Virus record (IMG/VR): IMGVR_UViG_3300010296_000112
Location: 1-21,328 of that record
DNA length: 21,328 nucleotides
Reading direction: 5' to 3' (one strand)
Source of the DNA: a virus
In this document: piece after piece, positions 1 through 8,687 of the stretch
Layout: every line of letters starts with the position of its first letter
Position numbering within the stretch: position 1 is the first letter of the stretch
The notes under the pieces: generated by a model
The model's input: only the letters and a program-made list of their open reading frames with translations
Told to the model about the DNA's origin: nothing
Databases searched by the model: none
Made by a program: the position numbers and the translations under genes

Positions 1-161
1 ATATCTAATGTATTAGTACCTAAATATAAAGGACTACCTATGCCTTCTCCATCAAATACTCTTTTAGCAGTTGTTTCTAATCCTTCATTTGCAGTTGTAC
101 CTGCAACTGTTAATAAATCTTTATACGAATCTTTTATCGCTTTATCTTGTAAACTAGCCAA
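1..161 (-). CDS. Fibre-like virion protein, N-terminal part (runs off left edge)
   Basis: Only the first 53 codons are in the window. The start is a TTG at 161: GGAGG lies at 168-172, six bases upstream, and no ATG is available in this frame. The visible peptide begins MASLQDKAIKDSY and later reads GEGIGSPLYLGTNTL, a Gly/Thr-rich pattern resembling the N-terminal part of phage tail-fibre or other elongated virion proteins, so the call rests on style and on position at the downstream end of the structural operon. It overlaps the end of the preceding gene by 8 bases, which suggests translational coupling. The function is inferred, and the missing C-terminal part would decide it. Confidence 0.6.
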   Translation of the reverse strand, partial: MASLQDKAIKDSYKDLLTVAGTTANEGLETTAKRVFDGEGIGSPLYLGTNTLD

Positions 162-408
162 TTGATACCTCCGTAAATGTTGGTTTTGCTACTTGTGCTA
201 CTGCAGTATATGTTGGTAATGGAATGTCAGGTACATTAGTATATACAGGTGTATCTATATTTATCTCAGATAATGTTGTAGTATTATCTATTATAACTGT
301 AGCAGTAAGTGAGTTAAATGAAAAATCTGCAGTATTAAATGTAATATCAGCAAGATTCCATGTAGCACTTATTTCCTGTTCTTGTCCATATTGTGTAACA
401 AATCCCAT
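154..408 (-). CDS. Small beta-rich structural protein of unknown function
   Basis: An 84-residue protein with no cysteine and a high content of Thr, Val, Ile and Asn, suggesting an all-beta fold as in small virion proteins. Its ATG shares one base with the TAA of the upstream gene (TAATG at 408), so it is probably translated by coupling; there is only a weak purine-rich site ahead of it. It lies between connector-type genes and the fibre-like gene, so a role in the tail or head-tail region is plausible. I do not recognise a family. Confidence 0.7.
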   Translation of the reverse strand: MGFVTQYGQEQEISATWNLADITFNTADFSFNSLTATVIIDNTTTLSEINIDTPVYTNVPDIPLPTYTAVAQVAKPTFTEVSIG

Positions 409-779
409 TATATATCATATCCTGCAATTGTATAACCAGAACCATCTATACCTTTGTTAGCAGCTTCTAAAGCATCTCTAGCTTTTAATTCAAATAGTTG
501 TCTAAAATATCCTGCTAATTCTAATGTTTCTGGTTTTTTTTCATAACCTTCAGCAATAACTTTATAAGCTAATGCTTCGTGAAACTCAGGGTCAAATGAA
601 GGTGATTGAGTCATATGTATTTTTTCATCTGTGTTAGAAGTTCCTGATATAAATTCATCATCTTCTTTTATTACAAACATTGTAACTGTTTTAACAGATG
701 TTGGACTTGCAAAGTTTTGACCACCACTATGTTTAACTATTGCAATAGCACCTCGTTCTATAAAATATAAATGTTCCAT
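408..779 (-). CDS. Putative virion protein, connector/tail region
   Basis: A 123-residue protein of the structural operon. The N-terminal half (about 1-55) looks beta-rich; the C-terminal half (about 65-115) is predicted helical and charged, with the stretch ALAYKVIAEGYEKKPETLEL followed by a helix-like segment ending in KARDALEAANKG. The ATG overlaps the previous stop (TAATG at 779). Gene order after the capsid genes suggests a head-tail joining or tail-completion protein, but I see no diagnostic motif and do not name a family. Confidence 0.65.
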   Translation of the reverse strand: MEHLYFIERGAIAIVKHSGGQNFASPTSVKTVTMFVIKEDDEFISGTSNTDEKIHMTQSPSFDPEFHEALAYKVIAEGYEKKPETLELAGYFRQLFELKARDALEAANKGIDGSGYTIAGYDI

Positions 780-1042
780 TATGTCAAATCTCTTTCTTCT
801 GGTCTAACTAAACTTCTTTGTATAGTTTTACCATCAAAATCAACATGTTTAACTTCTATAATTCTACTATCTAATCCGTAATATCTTTTACCTACTTCAG
901 TATCAAACTGAAATGCTCCTTCAAGACTTCTGCTTTTTCTAGCAAACTCTTTAGACGCATTGTTTAATCTTATGCGTATTTCTGTTTCGCTCATATCAGG
1001 ATGATGCCCACGAATTAATTCATGTAATTGTTGTTGTGTCAT
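779..1042 (-). CDS. Small putative head-tail connector protein
   Basis: An 87-residue, mostly hydrophilic protein. The N-terminal 40 residues look helical (MTQQQLHELIRGHHPDMSET, then an Arg-rich helix); the rest looks beta-rich and includes GKRYYGLDSRIIEVKHVDFD. The pattern, small helical front plus a segment describing local geometry, is like short adaptor proteins, but that is an impression only. The start overlaps the 3' end of the upstream gene by 4 bases (ATGA type), so it is co-translated with the 199-aa protein. Confidence 0.65.
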   Translation of the reverse strand: MTQQQLHELIRGHHPDMSETEIRIRLNNASKEFARKSRSLEGAFQFDTEVGKRYYGLDSRIIEVKHVDFDGKTIQRSLVRPEERDLT

Positions 1043-1638
1043 ATTAATGCTCCTAACCTCTGTAATTCTTGAGCATATAGAGGAGTTAATGATTGTATTT
1101 GTAATGTAGTACCTTGTGCTAACTCTACATCTTCGTCTGTTTGCACCTGTGTGTTTAATACATTTTGTAAAAATTTAATAGCAGCACCTAATACAACAGC
1201 GTAATAAGCTGTACTTGGCATATTACTTATTGTTGTGTCACTACTACTAACTGTAGGATAACTTATAGTGTATAATCTTGCAGGAGCTGAAACAGTAGGA
1301 TCTGGCTTAATCATTACTTTTGTTCCTTGCATATAATAAACAGGAGTTCTAGCAGTTGCAAAACTTAAACTATTTGTGTCTTCTATTTCTGCCTTACTTC
1401 CTAAAGGAACTTCAGAAACACTACGACCATTAAGTTCTATATTTACAACTTCTTTATCTTCTATATTTAAACCATCTGCATTGTTTAATACGTTTTCTGA
1501 ACCATAACGCATTTTTAATCTAGGTGGTAAAGCAGACTGAACTTCTCTAGCAGAAGCAGTCAGATATTGCAATATTGCAGTATCTAATCCACTATCTTGG
1601 TCACCAATTAAATCTTCTACTTGTTGTATAAAAGTCAT
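1039..1638 (-). CDS. Putative head-tail adaptor protein
   Basis: A 199-residue protein. The first 30 residues form a probable helix (MTFIQQVEDLIGDQDSGLDT). The middle is beta-rich (YYMQGTKVMIKPDPTV, then LYTISYPTV), and the C-terminal 60 residues are helical, ending in LTPLYAQELQRLGALI. A beta sandwich flanked by helices is common among phage adaptor proteins that bind under the portal. It overlaps the next gene by 4 bases and is 2 bases from the gene before it, so it is inside one translational unit. Family assignment is inferred from context. Confidence 0.6.
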   Translation of the reverse strand: MTFIQQVEDLIGDQDSGLDTAILQYLTASAREVQSALPPRLKMRYGSENVLNNADGLNIEDKEVVNIELNGRSVSEVPLGSKAEIEDTNSLSFATARTPVYYMQGTKVMIKPDPTVSAPARLYTISYPTVSSSDTTISNMPSTAYYAVVLGAAIKFLQNVLNTQVQTDEDVELAQGTTLQIQSLTPLYAQELQRLGALI

Positions 1639-1640
1639 TA

Positions 1641-2006
1641 TTAACCTATATAAGCTATTATACTACCACTTGCTAAATCTATTTCAGTCCATCTTCCATA
1701 TATAGTACTGCCTGCTGGAAATGTATTACTTACATCTATTTGTTTTCCACCAGAACCTTCTTGATATGTTTCAGAGCCACCTGTTGCATCATGTGCTGAT
1801 GCTTCTGTGCTTGGATAAAATGTACTATTTTCTGCTACTAATCCACCTGACGAATCAAATGTAGTTGCTGCTAAAAATTGTATTGCTACAAACGCTTTAC
1901 CATCTGGAGGTTTAATTGCACCACTATTATCATCTGTAAAAATAGAACCAGATTGTCCTAAATTAATATTGTTTGCTTCTAATACTGTGTATTTGTGTAT
2001 TGCCAT
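1641..2006 (-). CDS. Putative virion surface/structural protein
   Basis: A 121-residue protein rich in Gly, Ser, Thr and Ala with few charged residues, probably all-beta. The start MAIHKYTVLEANNI follows a weak AAGAAAG ribosome site. Such composition is usual for head decoration or small tail proteins. It is encoded between the AT-hook gene and the adaptor-like gene. I cannot assign it to a known family from sequence alone. Confidence 0.6.
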   Translation of the reverse strand: MAIHKYTVLEANNINLGQSGSIFTDDNSGAIKPPDGKAFVAIQFLAATTFDSSGGLVAENSTFYPSTEASAHDATGGSETYQEGSGGKQIDVSNTFPAGSTIYGRWTEIDLASGSIIAYIG

Positions 2007-2059
2007 CTTGTATCTTTCTTATAACTTACCGAGCTTGACAACTCTCATGGTTATATAGT

Positions 2060-2167
2060 TTATTTCTTATATTTCTTTTTACCCATTTTCTTAGGCATGG
2101 ATTTACCTTTTTTCTTTTTTGGAGGTCTGCCTCTTTTAGAGCCATACGTTCCTTTGCCCATTGGCAT
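2060..2167 (-). CDS. 35-aa AT-hook DNA-binding protein
   Basis: A very short but convincing gene. It encodes a 35-residue protein in which 16 residues are Lys or Arg and which contains the AT-hook core RGRP (residues 12-15) inside KRGRPPKKKKGK, followed by a second basic run near the C-terminus. AT-hooks bind the minor groove of AT-rich DNA, which suits this AT-rich genome. The start at 2167 (MPMGK) is preferred over the inner ATG at 2161 because AGGAG at 2174-2178 sits six bases upstream. Lying among capsid genes, it may be a virion-internal DNA-binding protein or a late regulator; this is inference. Confidence 0.75.
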   Translation of the reverse strand: MPMGKGTYGSKRGRPPKKKKGKSMPKKMGKKKYKK

Positions 2168-2188
2168 ATAATGCTCCTATCTAGAGCA

Positions 2189-2207
2189 GGGGAGCATAAA
2201 GCTCCCC
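2189..2207 (-). other. Intergenic stem-loop between two structural genes
   Basis: GGGGAGC at 2189-2195 pairs perfectly with GCTCCCC at 2201-2207 around a five-base loop. It lies just past the stop of the 139-aa gene and before the ribosome site of the AT-hook gene. No T-run follows on the minus strand, so it is not a typical terminator; it may be an mRNA processing or stability element. Confidence 0.5.
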
Positions 2208-2220
2208 ATACTCATTTTGT

Positions 2221-2640
2221 TTATGATGACCTAAAAGCTAAACCATTAGTAGTTACTTTCATGCAACTATCAACGATATACCATTTAGAACCATCAGATA
2301 CCATAGATACATAGTCACCAGCAACACTACCAGAACCAAACTCGATATAATCTACGTTTGGACCTGCATTATCACCAGCTCCTGTTTGAGCCTGTAGATG
2401 TCCTACAAAGTTGTTACCTTCAGCAGATGTAATTTTACATGCTGCTGTATCGTAATCAGCTATTTGTATAATCTTTAACTCGTATCCTTTTTTACACGCA
2501 GGTAAAGTTATGTTTAACGCACCAGCACTAGAAGGTGGAGTAAAACAAATTACTTTTCCACTATCTGAACTACCAAGTGTAGCACTAGCTGTTAAAGATT
2601 TAACTCCTGCACTTGAACCACCTAAGTAAGGTCTAGCCAT
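2221..2640 (-). CDS. Putative head decoration protein
   Basis: A 139-residue protein directly downstream of the major capsid gene. Composition is Gly/Ser/Thr/Ala-rich and probably beta. Features include MARPYLGGSSAGVKSL at the start, a central segment KKGYELKIIQIADYD, and VSMVSDGSKWYIVDSCMK near the end; the SDGSKWYIVDS pattern is seen in small beta-structured phage capsid-surface or fibre-tip proteins. A strong AGGGGG ribosome site precedes the ATG, consistent with high expression. Decoration or head-fibre function is inferred from position and composition. Confidence 0.6.
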   Translation of the reverse strand: MARPYLGGSSAGVKSLTASATLGSSDSGKVICFTPPSSAGALNITLPACKKGYELKIIQIADYDTAACKITSAEGNNFVGHLQAQTGAGDNAGPNVDYIEFGSGSVAGDYVSMVSDGSKWYIVDSCMKVTTNGLAFRSS

Positions 2641-2651
2641 AATATGCCCCC

Positions 2652-3962
2652 TTAATCTGTGATTTTAAATAGAGAATGACTTTCAATTAACTGTATTCCA
2701 AGTCCTTCATCAGACATATACTGGTCTTTAACACCATCAAAGGCATTATCAGTTTTAATATTAGCCTGATACATAGAAGGTCTATACTGCGCATGAAATA
2801 GATTCTCATCAGATACTACAACCATGTACTTATTGTACTGATTACGTAGAGCTGGTGTTGGAATCAACTGTAACATACCATGAGGTGTCTCAAGTACTCT
2901 GTAGTTAAATCCTAATGAATCACGTTTCATGTCACCAAGGTTAACACTCCATCCAGAGTTTCCAGCTAATCCAGAATCTCCTGCCATTTTAGACCAATAA
3001 CCTAAAGCACCAGCTCCCACGAAAGCACGCTTTACGCCTACTTCTGGAACATACTGGAATACTTTTTCCATATCGTCTACAAACTGACCATAAGAGTAAC
3101 TAGCCTCAGATACAGTAAAGATGTTTTGATAATCAACAGAAGAACTAGAAGATCCATACTGCTCTAATGCAGATACAATTCCATATGTACTTCTAATTAA
3201 ATTACCATTAGCATCAGTTCTTCCACCATCAGCAAAAGAATCAGATGTAGAACCATCTTGTAAGTCAAGACCTGTTCCACCAAGCCTCTTACCAAATAAG
3301 AAAGCTTTTTCTTTTTGCATCTTATGCTCTTGTGCTTTGATTCTGCGTAGTCTAGCTAATTCAGATGATTCACCTCTAAGTACTGCAGCTTGTAAAGTTC
3401 CAGTAACTTGTAGTGGTGTTTTAAAAATCTGACAACTATTAAACACAACATCAAGGTCATCTGACCATGCATCTGGAGCAGAACTACCTTCACCATGTGC
3501 ATTACCAATTACACAAAAGTAATCATCATCTGATACAGAAATAGCACCACTAATTGGTTTTACTGTAATGTGATTATCTTCTGGAATAGCAGTAATTACT
3601 ACAACACCTCTGTTTGTAGTCTTAGCTGAGTCCCATACTTCACATTGTAAACCAATATAAGATGAATCTGGTGAAGATGCTAGGTTATAGATATTGTCAA
3701 TTTCTAAGCTATCACCATTGTTATCATCACTTAATGTAGCTGATTCTGCTGCTTGGAACTCTTGTTTAATCCAAGGATTCCTGTGTTCAAACATTTTGAA
3801 AACAGGGTCTGGTACTGAGCGTAGCTCCTGATTACTAACCATTGTAGTAAAGGGAGCAACATCAGTCCATAGTTCTTTAGTAACTTGTGGGTCTACATAA
3901 AAATCTCGTCTTTCGTTGTAGATTACACCACTAGCACCAAGTTTCTTTTCAGTTGCCGCCAT
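2652..3962 (-). CDS. Major capsid protein (SU10-like family)
   Basis: A 436-residue protein. The N-terminal segment includes IYNERRDFYVDPQVTKELW and VAPFTTMVSNQEL. The block IFKTPLQVTGTLQ (residues 179-191) followed by a long basic helix containing LARLRRIKAQEHKMQKEKAF (about 202-221) is typical, from memory, of the SU10-like major capsid proteins, which have the HK97 fold. These proteins form the icosahedral shell. A good AAGGAG site precedes the ATG. The gene follows the scaffold-like gene and precedes the decoration-like gene, the usual capsid order. Residues 72-160 look like an inserted beta domain. A profile search against the SU10 capsid family would settle the assignment. Confidence 0.85.
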   Translation of the reverse strand: MAATEKKLGASGVIYNERRDFYVDPQVTKELWTDVAPFTTMVSNQELRSVPDPVFKMFEHRNPWIKQEFQAAESATLSDDNNGDSLEIDNIYNLASSPDSSYIGLQCEVWDSAKTTNRGVVVITAIPEDNHITVKPISGAISVSDDDYFCVIGNAHGEGSSAPDAWSDDLDVVFNSCQIFKTPLQVTGTLQAAVLRGESSELARLRRIKAQEHKMQKEKAFLFGKRLGGTGLDLQDGSTSDSFADGGRTDANGNLIRSTYGIVSALEQYGSSSSSVDYQNIFTVSEASYSYGQFVDDMEKVFQYVPEVGVKRAFVGAGALGYWSKMAGDSGLAGNSGWSVNLGDMKRDSLGFNYRVLETPHGMLQLIPTPALRNQYNKYMVVVSDENLFHAQYRPSMYQANIKTDNAFDGVKDQYMSDEGLGIQLIESHSLFKITD

Positions 3963-3979
3963 TGCGTAACTCCTTATTA

Positions 3980-4882
3980 CTAGCGACCTAGTAATGCATC
4001 ATTAAAAGATTGCTCATCAGTTCTAGGTTGTTCAGATTTACCTGTTATAACACTAGGGTCTTTAGGTACTGATAACCTTTGAGCTTGATTTTGCATCTCT
4101 TGTGTTTTTTGTTGCACTACTGGATTCGCATTTGTTCTTAATTCAAATAACTTAGCTAAATTATCCATAGAAAGATTATCTGGTGCAGAAGCCCATTTGA
4201 TAAAATCATTAGCTTTTGCATTATCCCAGCCATAGTTATTAACAGCATGACTATACGCTTGTTGTTGTATAGCTTGCTGTTGTTGTACAGCCATTTGTTG
4301 TTCATATTGAGCCTGCATTTCTGCTTGCCTTTGTGAATCAACATTTCTAAGATAACTAAGATATTCATCTCTATAGTTTTCTTTAGCTACTCGATACTCA
4401 AACGACTTTGATTCTGGGTCATTATAAGCATCAACTTCATTGTAATTAACTGGTTTCTCAGGTTCTGTAGGCTCCTTCAATGAAGTCTGCTGAACTCCCA
4501 TTTGGGTTTGTCCTGCAGGTTGTCCATTGGAGAGCTTTGCTTCTAAACTATCGAGAACCTCTGGATTATTTTTAATAATTTGCTCAACAGGAGCCATACT
4601 ATTTCTATAATAATCTAGTTCTTCTCTAAGATTAGATAGTTCACTCTTGGCTTTATCAGCCTGTGACTGCCAGTACTCATACCTATTAGTGTCTTCTTTT
4701 GGGTCAACACCGTTTTCTGTGGTTTCACTAATTGGAGCTGCAACTTCTTGACCACTAGTAGGGTCTAAGTCAGTATTAGGAACTGATTCAACTTGAGGTG
4801 CTTCACTAGCATACTCTCCTTGAAACATTTCCACATCTTGCGAAGGTGCAGAACCAGCATCAACTACTTCCAAATTATCCAT
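3980..4882 (-). CDS. Putative capsid scaffold protein
   Basis: A 300-residue acidic, low-complexity protein between portal and major capsid genes, the usual place for a scaffold. Residues 1-60 are rich in Glu, Asp, Pro and Ser; about 65-120 form a coiled-coil-like helix (SQADKAKSELSNLREELDYY); about 180-215 are strongly Gln-rich and helical; the C-terminus is short and charged and ends in LLGR. Scaffolds guide procapsid assembly and are then released or degraded. No protease motif is visible, so I do not call it a protease-scaffold fusion. An AAGGA site precedes the ATG. Confidence 0.7.
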   Translation of the reverse strand: MDNLEVVDAGSAPSQDVEMFQGEYASEAPQVESVPNTDLDPTSGQEVAAPISETTENGVDPKEDTNRYEYWQSQADKAKSELSNLREELDYYRNSMAPVEQIIKNNPEVLDSLEAKLSNGQPAGQTQMGVQQTSLKEPTEPEKPVNYNEVDAYNDPESKSFEYRVAKENYRDEYLSYLRNVDSQRQAEMQAQYEQQMAVQQQQAIQQQAYSHAVNNYGWDNAKANDFIKWASAPDNLSMDNLAKLFELRTNANPVVQQKTQEMQNQAQRLSVPKDPSVITGKSEQPRTDEQSFNDALLGR

Positions 4883-4930
4883 TTTCTTTTTCCTTTATTT
4901 GCGATTTGGTTAATTCCAGCAACCGCTTCC

Positions 4931-7162
4931 TCAATTCTCTTCATTTATACTTAGTATAGTTTCATTCATCTCACGCTGTGGATTGTCTTCAGCAGCTATA
5001 GATAAATCATTTCTTGCATTCTTTAACTCATCACTAAGTCTAGATTGATATAATTTTTGTGCCATTTCTACTTTGGCTTCAGCTTTAGCAAGCTTCTTTT
5101 CAAATTCTTTTACTTCTACACGCTTTCTATCATGTAGTGATTCCCTCTGTGCAGTCTGTAAATCACCTTTAAGTTTCTTAATTTCCTCATCCTGCATTTG
5201 CAACTGTTGTTGTAATTGTTTCATCTGTCCAGATCTTTCTAGTACACCTTCCATATCTGCAACATCAGTTTGTTTTAATAACTCTATTTGGTCAATTAAA
5301 CCAGCTTGATATAACTGCATGTAGTACTCAAATCTTCCCCAACGATTACTTGGTAATGTAGAACCAGATAATACTATAACATCATATTTACCAACAGTAA
5401 TATCATTTTGTTTGCCTACAACATTTCCTATATCATCATACATAGGACTATTAACTACAACTTCCATAGGTTTATTATTAGGTTGCATTATTCTCATAAC
5501 TTTTTGGTCTGTATAAACTTGCTGTATTAAACCTATAACTACTTTAGCTAATTGATTTATTCCTTCTTCTATGTCATCTCTTTTAGATTTTATACGTCTT
5601 TGACCATATTCATCTAAAGCAACAGTACCTTTAAAAGTTTGTGGTGCAGCACCCATGTCGCCCTGCATTAAAGCGTATATACCAAGGATTCTTTCAATAT
5701 CAGCTTTTGCATCTGCCTCATTTTTATATAATTCATTAGGCAAAGGTATAGGGGATGCTACTATAGGACTACCTAACTCTGGGTCAAACTCTATGACCGC
5801 TGTTCCTGCTCTACCCCAATCTTGTTCTACCTGCTGTTTGTTTACTGCACCACGAGGGATTAATAATTTTACATTTGTACTACTAGATGCATGTGCAATA
5901 ATTAATGAACGTATTTTATTTATATACTCTTGCAATCCTTTTACAAGCCTTACATCAGACATAGGATAAGGATTACGATTAAAACCATTCATAAATGGTA
6001 CAATTGGATATTCTTCTATAGGTAATATTGATTTATATAACATATGGTCACCTACAGAAACACATTGCTCTATATTTGTAACTTCTATTTCGTTTACTAA
6101 AATTCTATTATCTTGTATTAAATGGTCTTTAGTAGCAATGTCTATATAGCTTGTAGAGTTAGGTATTGACCCTTCATGTTCTTTACCTGCCATTGGCATA
6201 GGTTGACCTGACATAGGGTCTTGCATCATATGAAACGTATCACCCATTTGTTCATGTAATTGAACATAACCTCTAACTTGTTTTTCATCAGTAAATATTT
6301 GAACATCACCATTATTGTCAGTTAATATAACTACTTCTTCTTTTTTGTAATCATCATATTGGTCTATGTTTAATACTTTTTCTTCATTAGAGTATGGGTC
6401 ATATATTTTATAATAAGGCATACGTATTTTTGTATACCTTGTAAACATTTCTAATTCTCTATCCCCAGTTAATTCTTCTCCTGCTATTCTGCTTTTTAAT
6501 GTAACATCTTCAGAGTATAAAGGAGTTCTACTTTCAGCAGGTATATTAATGTGACTAGTTTCTTGAACTTGTAATATTTGTTCTTCAAACTCAGGGAAGT
6601 ATTGTATTAATTGATTTTCACTCATCAATTTAGCTACAATTATATGACCACAATCTCTAGCAAAGGGATCTTTACTGCTTGGGTCAAAATATACTTCAAG
6701 GGGGTCTATTGATTTAAGACAAACTTCACCACGACCAAAGTCTTTATCTGGGTCTGTATATGCCATCATAACTCCCATGCCTTTAACATAGTAGTCATCG
6801 ATGCATTGCTTGAGTTCTACGTTGCCATGTGAATTATCCCAGACGTAGGACATCAAGTCAGAAAATAAACGACCAACTTCTGTATCGCTGGTTTCTCTGG
6901 CAGTTGACTGAAATCGTGGCTTGTTAGCAGAGAGCATAGCTTTTGCTTGCTCTACTGCAGAAAAAACTACATTTACGACAATAGGTTCTTGAGCTTTATT
7001 GCGTAAGGTGTCAGCTTGTTCTTTTGTCCATTGCTTACCATTACGAAACTCATTATCCTCTACAGCTTGCTTTGCCCAGTTTTCTCTGGCAGAGCTGTAT
7101 TCTTTTAATAGGTCGTGTGTAAATTGTACTTCTGGGTCTTTACTAGAGTTATTATTATGCAT
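4931..7162 (-). CDS. Portal protein, P22-like
   Basis: A 743-residue protein, close in length to the P22 portal (about 725). It lies directly downstream of TerL, the classic order. Recognisable segments are the N-terminal SARENWAKQAVEDNEFRNGK, the mid-region MSDVRLVKGLQEYINKIRSL, and ILGIYALMQGDMGAAPQTFK followed by GTVALDEYGQRRIKSKRDDI, which matches the P22-type portal clip/stem region as I know it. Residues from about 640 to 725 form a long coiled coil (barrel helix and C-terminal extension). The portal forms the dodecameric channel through which DNA enters the head. No Shine-Dalgarno sequence is seen ahead of the ATG, unusual for a late gene. Confidence 0.85.
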   Translation of the reverse strand: MHNNNSSKDPEVQFTHDLLKEYSSARENWAKQAVEDNEFRNGKQWTKEQADTLRNKAQEPIVVNVVFSAVEQAKAMLSANKPRFQSTARETSDTEVGRLFSDLMSYVWDNSHGNVELKQCIDDYYVKGMGVMMAYTDPDKDFGRGEVCLKSIDPLEVYFDPSSKDPFARDCGHIIVAKLMSENQLIQYFPEFEEQILQVQETSHINIPAESRTPLYSEDVTLKSRIAGEELTGDRELEMFTRYTKIRMPYYKIYDPYSNEEKVLNIDQYDDYKKEEVVILTDNNGDVQIFTDEKQVRGYVQLHEQMGDTFHMMQDPMSGQPMPMAGKEHEGSIPNSTSYIDIATKDHLIQDNRILVNEIEVTNIEQCVSVGDHMLYKSILPIEEYPIVPFMNGFNRNPYPMSDVRLVKGLQEYINKIRSLIIAHASSSTNVKLLIPRGAVNKQQVEQDWGRAGTAVIEFDPELGSPIVASPIPLPNELYKNEADAKADIERILGIYALMQGDMGAAPQTFKGTVALDEYGQRRIKSKRDDIEEGINQLAKVVIGLIQQVYTDQKVMRIMQPNNKPMEVVVNSPMYDDIGNVVGKQNDITVGKYDVIVLSGSTLPSNRWGRFEYYMQLYQAGLIDQIELLKQTDVADMEGVLERSGQMKQLQQQLQMQDEEIKKLKGDLQTAQRESLHDRKRVEVKEFEKKLAKAEAKVEMAQKLYQSRLSDELKNARNDLSIAAEDNPQREMNETILSINEEN

Positions 7163-7214
7163 AGAGTTAGGTTTTTAATTACTTAAACTATTAATGTCTA
7201 TAAAAAGTTCCCAT

Positions 7215-8687
7215 TTAAGATGTTTTCCAATCATAGCTCTTTGCAGCAACTCTGCTGCTAGGTTCATTTTCTTTATTTTCTAATACATGGCTTGGAGCGT
7301 AGCATTTCTTCATTGCATAATACAATCCATCTAATAAGTCATCATGCTTACCTCTAGGATACAATAGCAATTCATCTTTTAATGCTAGTTGTTCTTTTTT
7401 AATATACATTTTCTTTTGTGCAAAATATGGCTCCATTGTTTCTAGTCTTGATGATTTACTAGTTCTTGGTGCTTCTTTTATTTCTAATCCACTAATAAAC
7501 AGATTCTCTTCTTCTGTTCTTTGTCTCAGGTACTCTCGTAGCATTTCCTGATAACCTACAGACTCAATACGTACTTTTACAGGCTTGTATAGTTTAAAAT
7601 ACTCTATGATGCTTTCTGCTAAATTCATAGGGGTTGCTCTTTTGCGGTAGTATTCTAGAACATACCTGTTGTTTTTGTTATCAACTGCTACAGGCATAAT
7701 AACACTATAGTCAGCTGTCTTGCGTATTGAGGATGCAGGGTCAACCCCCATAAAGACGTTTACTGGTATCTTTTTATCACCAGCAGTTAGATAGTGTTGA
7801 TTATCACTATCTATTTCTAATTTATAATTATGATATTGTATATACTCTTCTTTAAACAGCTGGTCTTCATCGCCAACTATTTGACATAAATATTCTCTAT
7901 AAAATACACTTACTCTTGCTATAGACTCTAATTCTTCTTTTTTTTGTTTTAATTTTTTTATAGGTTGCCAATCTTCCCACAATGCTACTTCATTATCCAT
8001 GTCTGGACTAAAATGCATATTAACCCATCCCTTCATTTGTTTTAGTATTTCTACCATGCAGCGTTGATGCTGCGGTGTACCAATAACTATTATTCTACCT
8101 TTAGTAGGATCTAGTGAAGGAACTGCTGATTGCAATAACCATCTAAGGTTTTGCTCCATAGCTTCTGCAGTTTTAGTATTGTTTTCGTCTTCTGGGTCAT
8201 CTACAATAATTAACGTAGGTCTTTGACTGCCTACTTTAATACCTCTAAGCTGTTGACCTGTACCTTTACATATTATCATAGAGCCATCTTTTAACTCTAT
8301 CTCTGACTTAGCCCATTGTTTAGCACTATGTTGACCCCAGTATCCATATATAGCTCTAAATGTTTCGCTATAATCAAGAACATCTTTTATTGTACCTAAT
8401 AATTTTATAGCATGGTCTTGGGTTCTGGATACTAAGACTATTAATTTACTCCCCTCGTGATGCATAAGGTGGTATAAAGGGTAGACACCACCCACAATGG
8501 AGGATTTTGCATGACCACGAGGGGCAATGATGTTTACTTGCTTGGAGGCACTATCAAGTAAAGCATCAGCAATCTTATAATGAAAATCTGGTGAAGGAAC
8601 TGTAAACATATTTGGCATTATAATCTTACCAAACATTATCATGTTCTTCTTTAATTTATTTACTACTAGCTTTTTATCTTCTGCCAC
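7215..8687 (-). CDS. terL: Terminase large subunit
   Basis: A 490-residue DNA-packaging motor. The ATPase domain has a Walker-A-like motif APRGHAKSS (residues 55-63), Walker B LIIVDDPED (159-167) and the coupling motif IGTPQHQ (202-208). The C-terminal RNase-H-like nuclease has acidic residues at FMGVDPAS (D316), RIESVGYQ (E375) and HDDLLDG (D449-D453). It cuts concatemeric DNA and pumps it through the portal. The start codon is GTG at 8687, placed inside the end of the upstream Cys-rich gene (14-base overlap) with only a purine-rich run ahead, so translation is probably coupled. Confidence 0.95.
   Translation of the reverse strand: MAEDKKLVVNKLKKNMIMFGKIIMPNMFTVPSPDFHYKIADALLDSASKQVNIIAPRGHAKSSIVGGVYPLYHLMHHEGSKLIVLVSRTQDHAIKLLGTIKDVLDYSETFRAIYGYWGQHSAKQWAKSEIELKDGSMIICKGTGQQLRGIKVGSQRPTLIIVDDPEDENNTKTAEAMEQNLRWLLQSAVPSLDPTKGRIIVIGTPQHQRCMVEILKQMKGWVNMHFSPDMDNEVALWEDWQPIKKLKQKKEELESIARVSVFYREYLCQIVGDEDQLFKEEYIQYHNYKLEIDSDNQHYLTAGDKKIPVNVFMGVDPASSIRKTADYSVIMPVAVDNKNNRYVLEYYRKRATPMNLAESIIEYFKLYKPVKVRIESVGYQEMLREYLRQRTEEENLFISGLEIKEAPRTSKSSRLETMEPYFAQKKMYIKKEQLALKDELLLYPRGKHDDLLDGLYYAMKKCYAPSHVLENKENEPSSRVAAKSYDWKTS

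Noticed and set aside
5655-5969. 104-aa plus-strand ORF opposite the portal gene
   Set aside because: It is a shadow of the portal reading frame; there is no ribosome site and the composition is not protein-like. The same applies to the 106-aa frame at 9194-9514 opposite the TerS-like gene.
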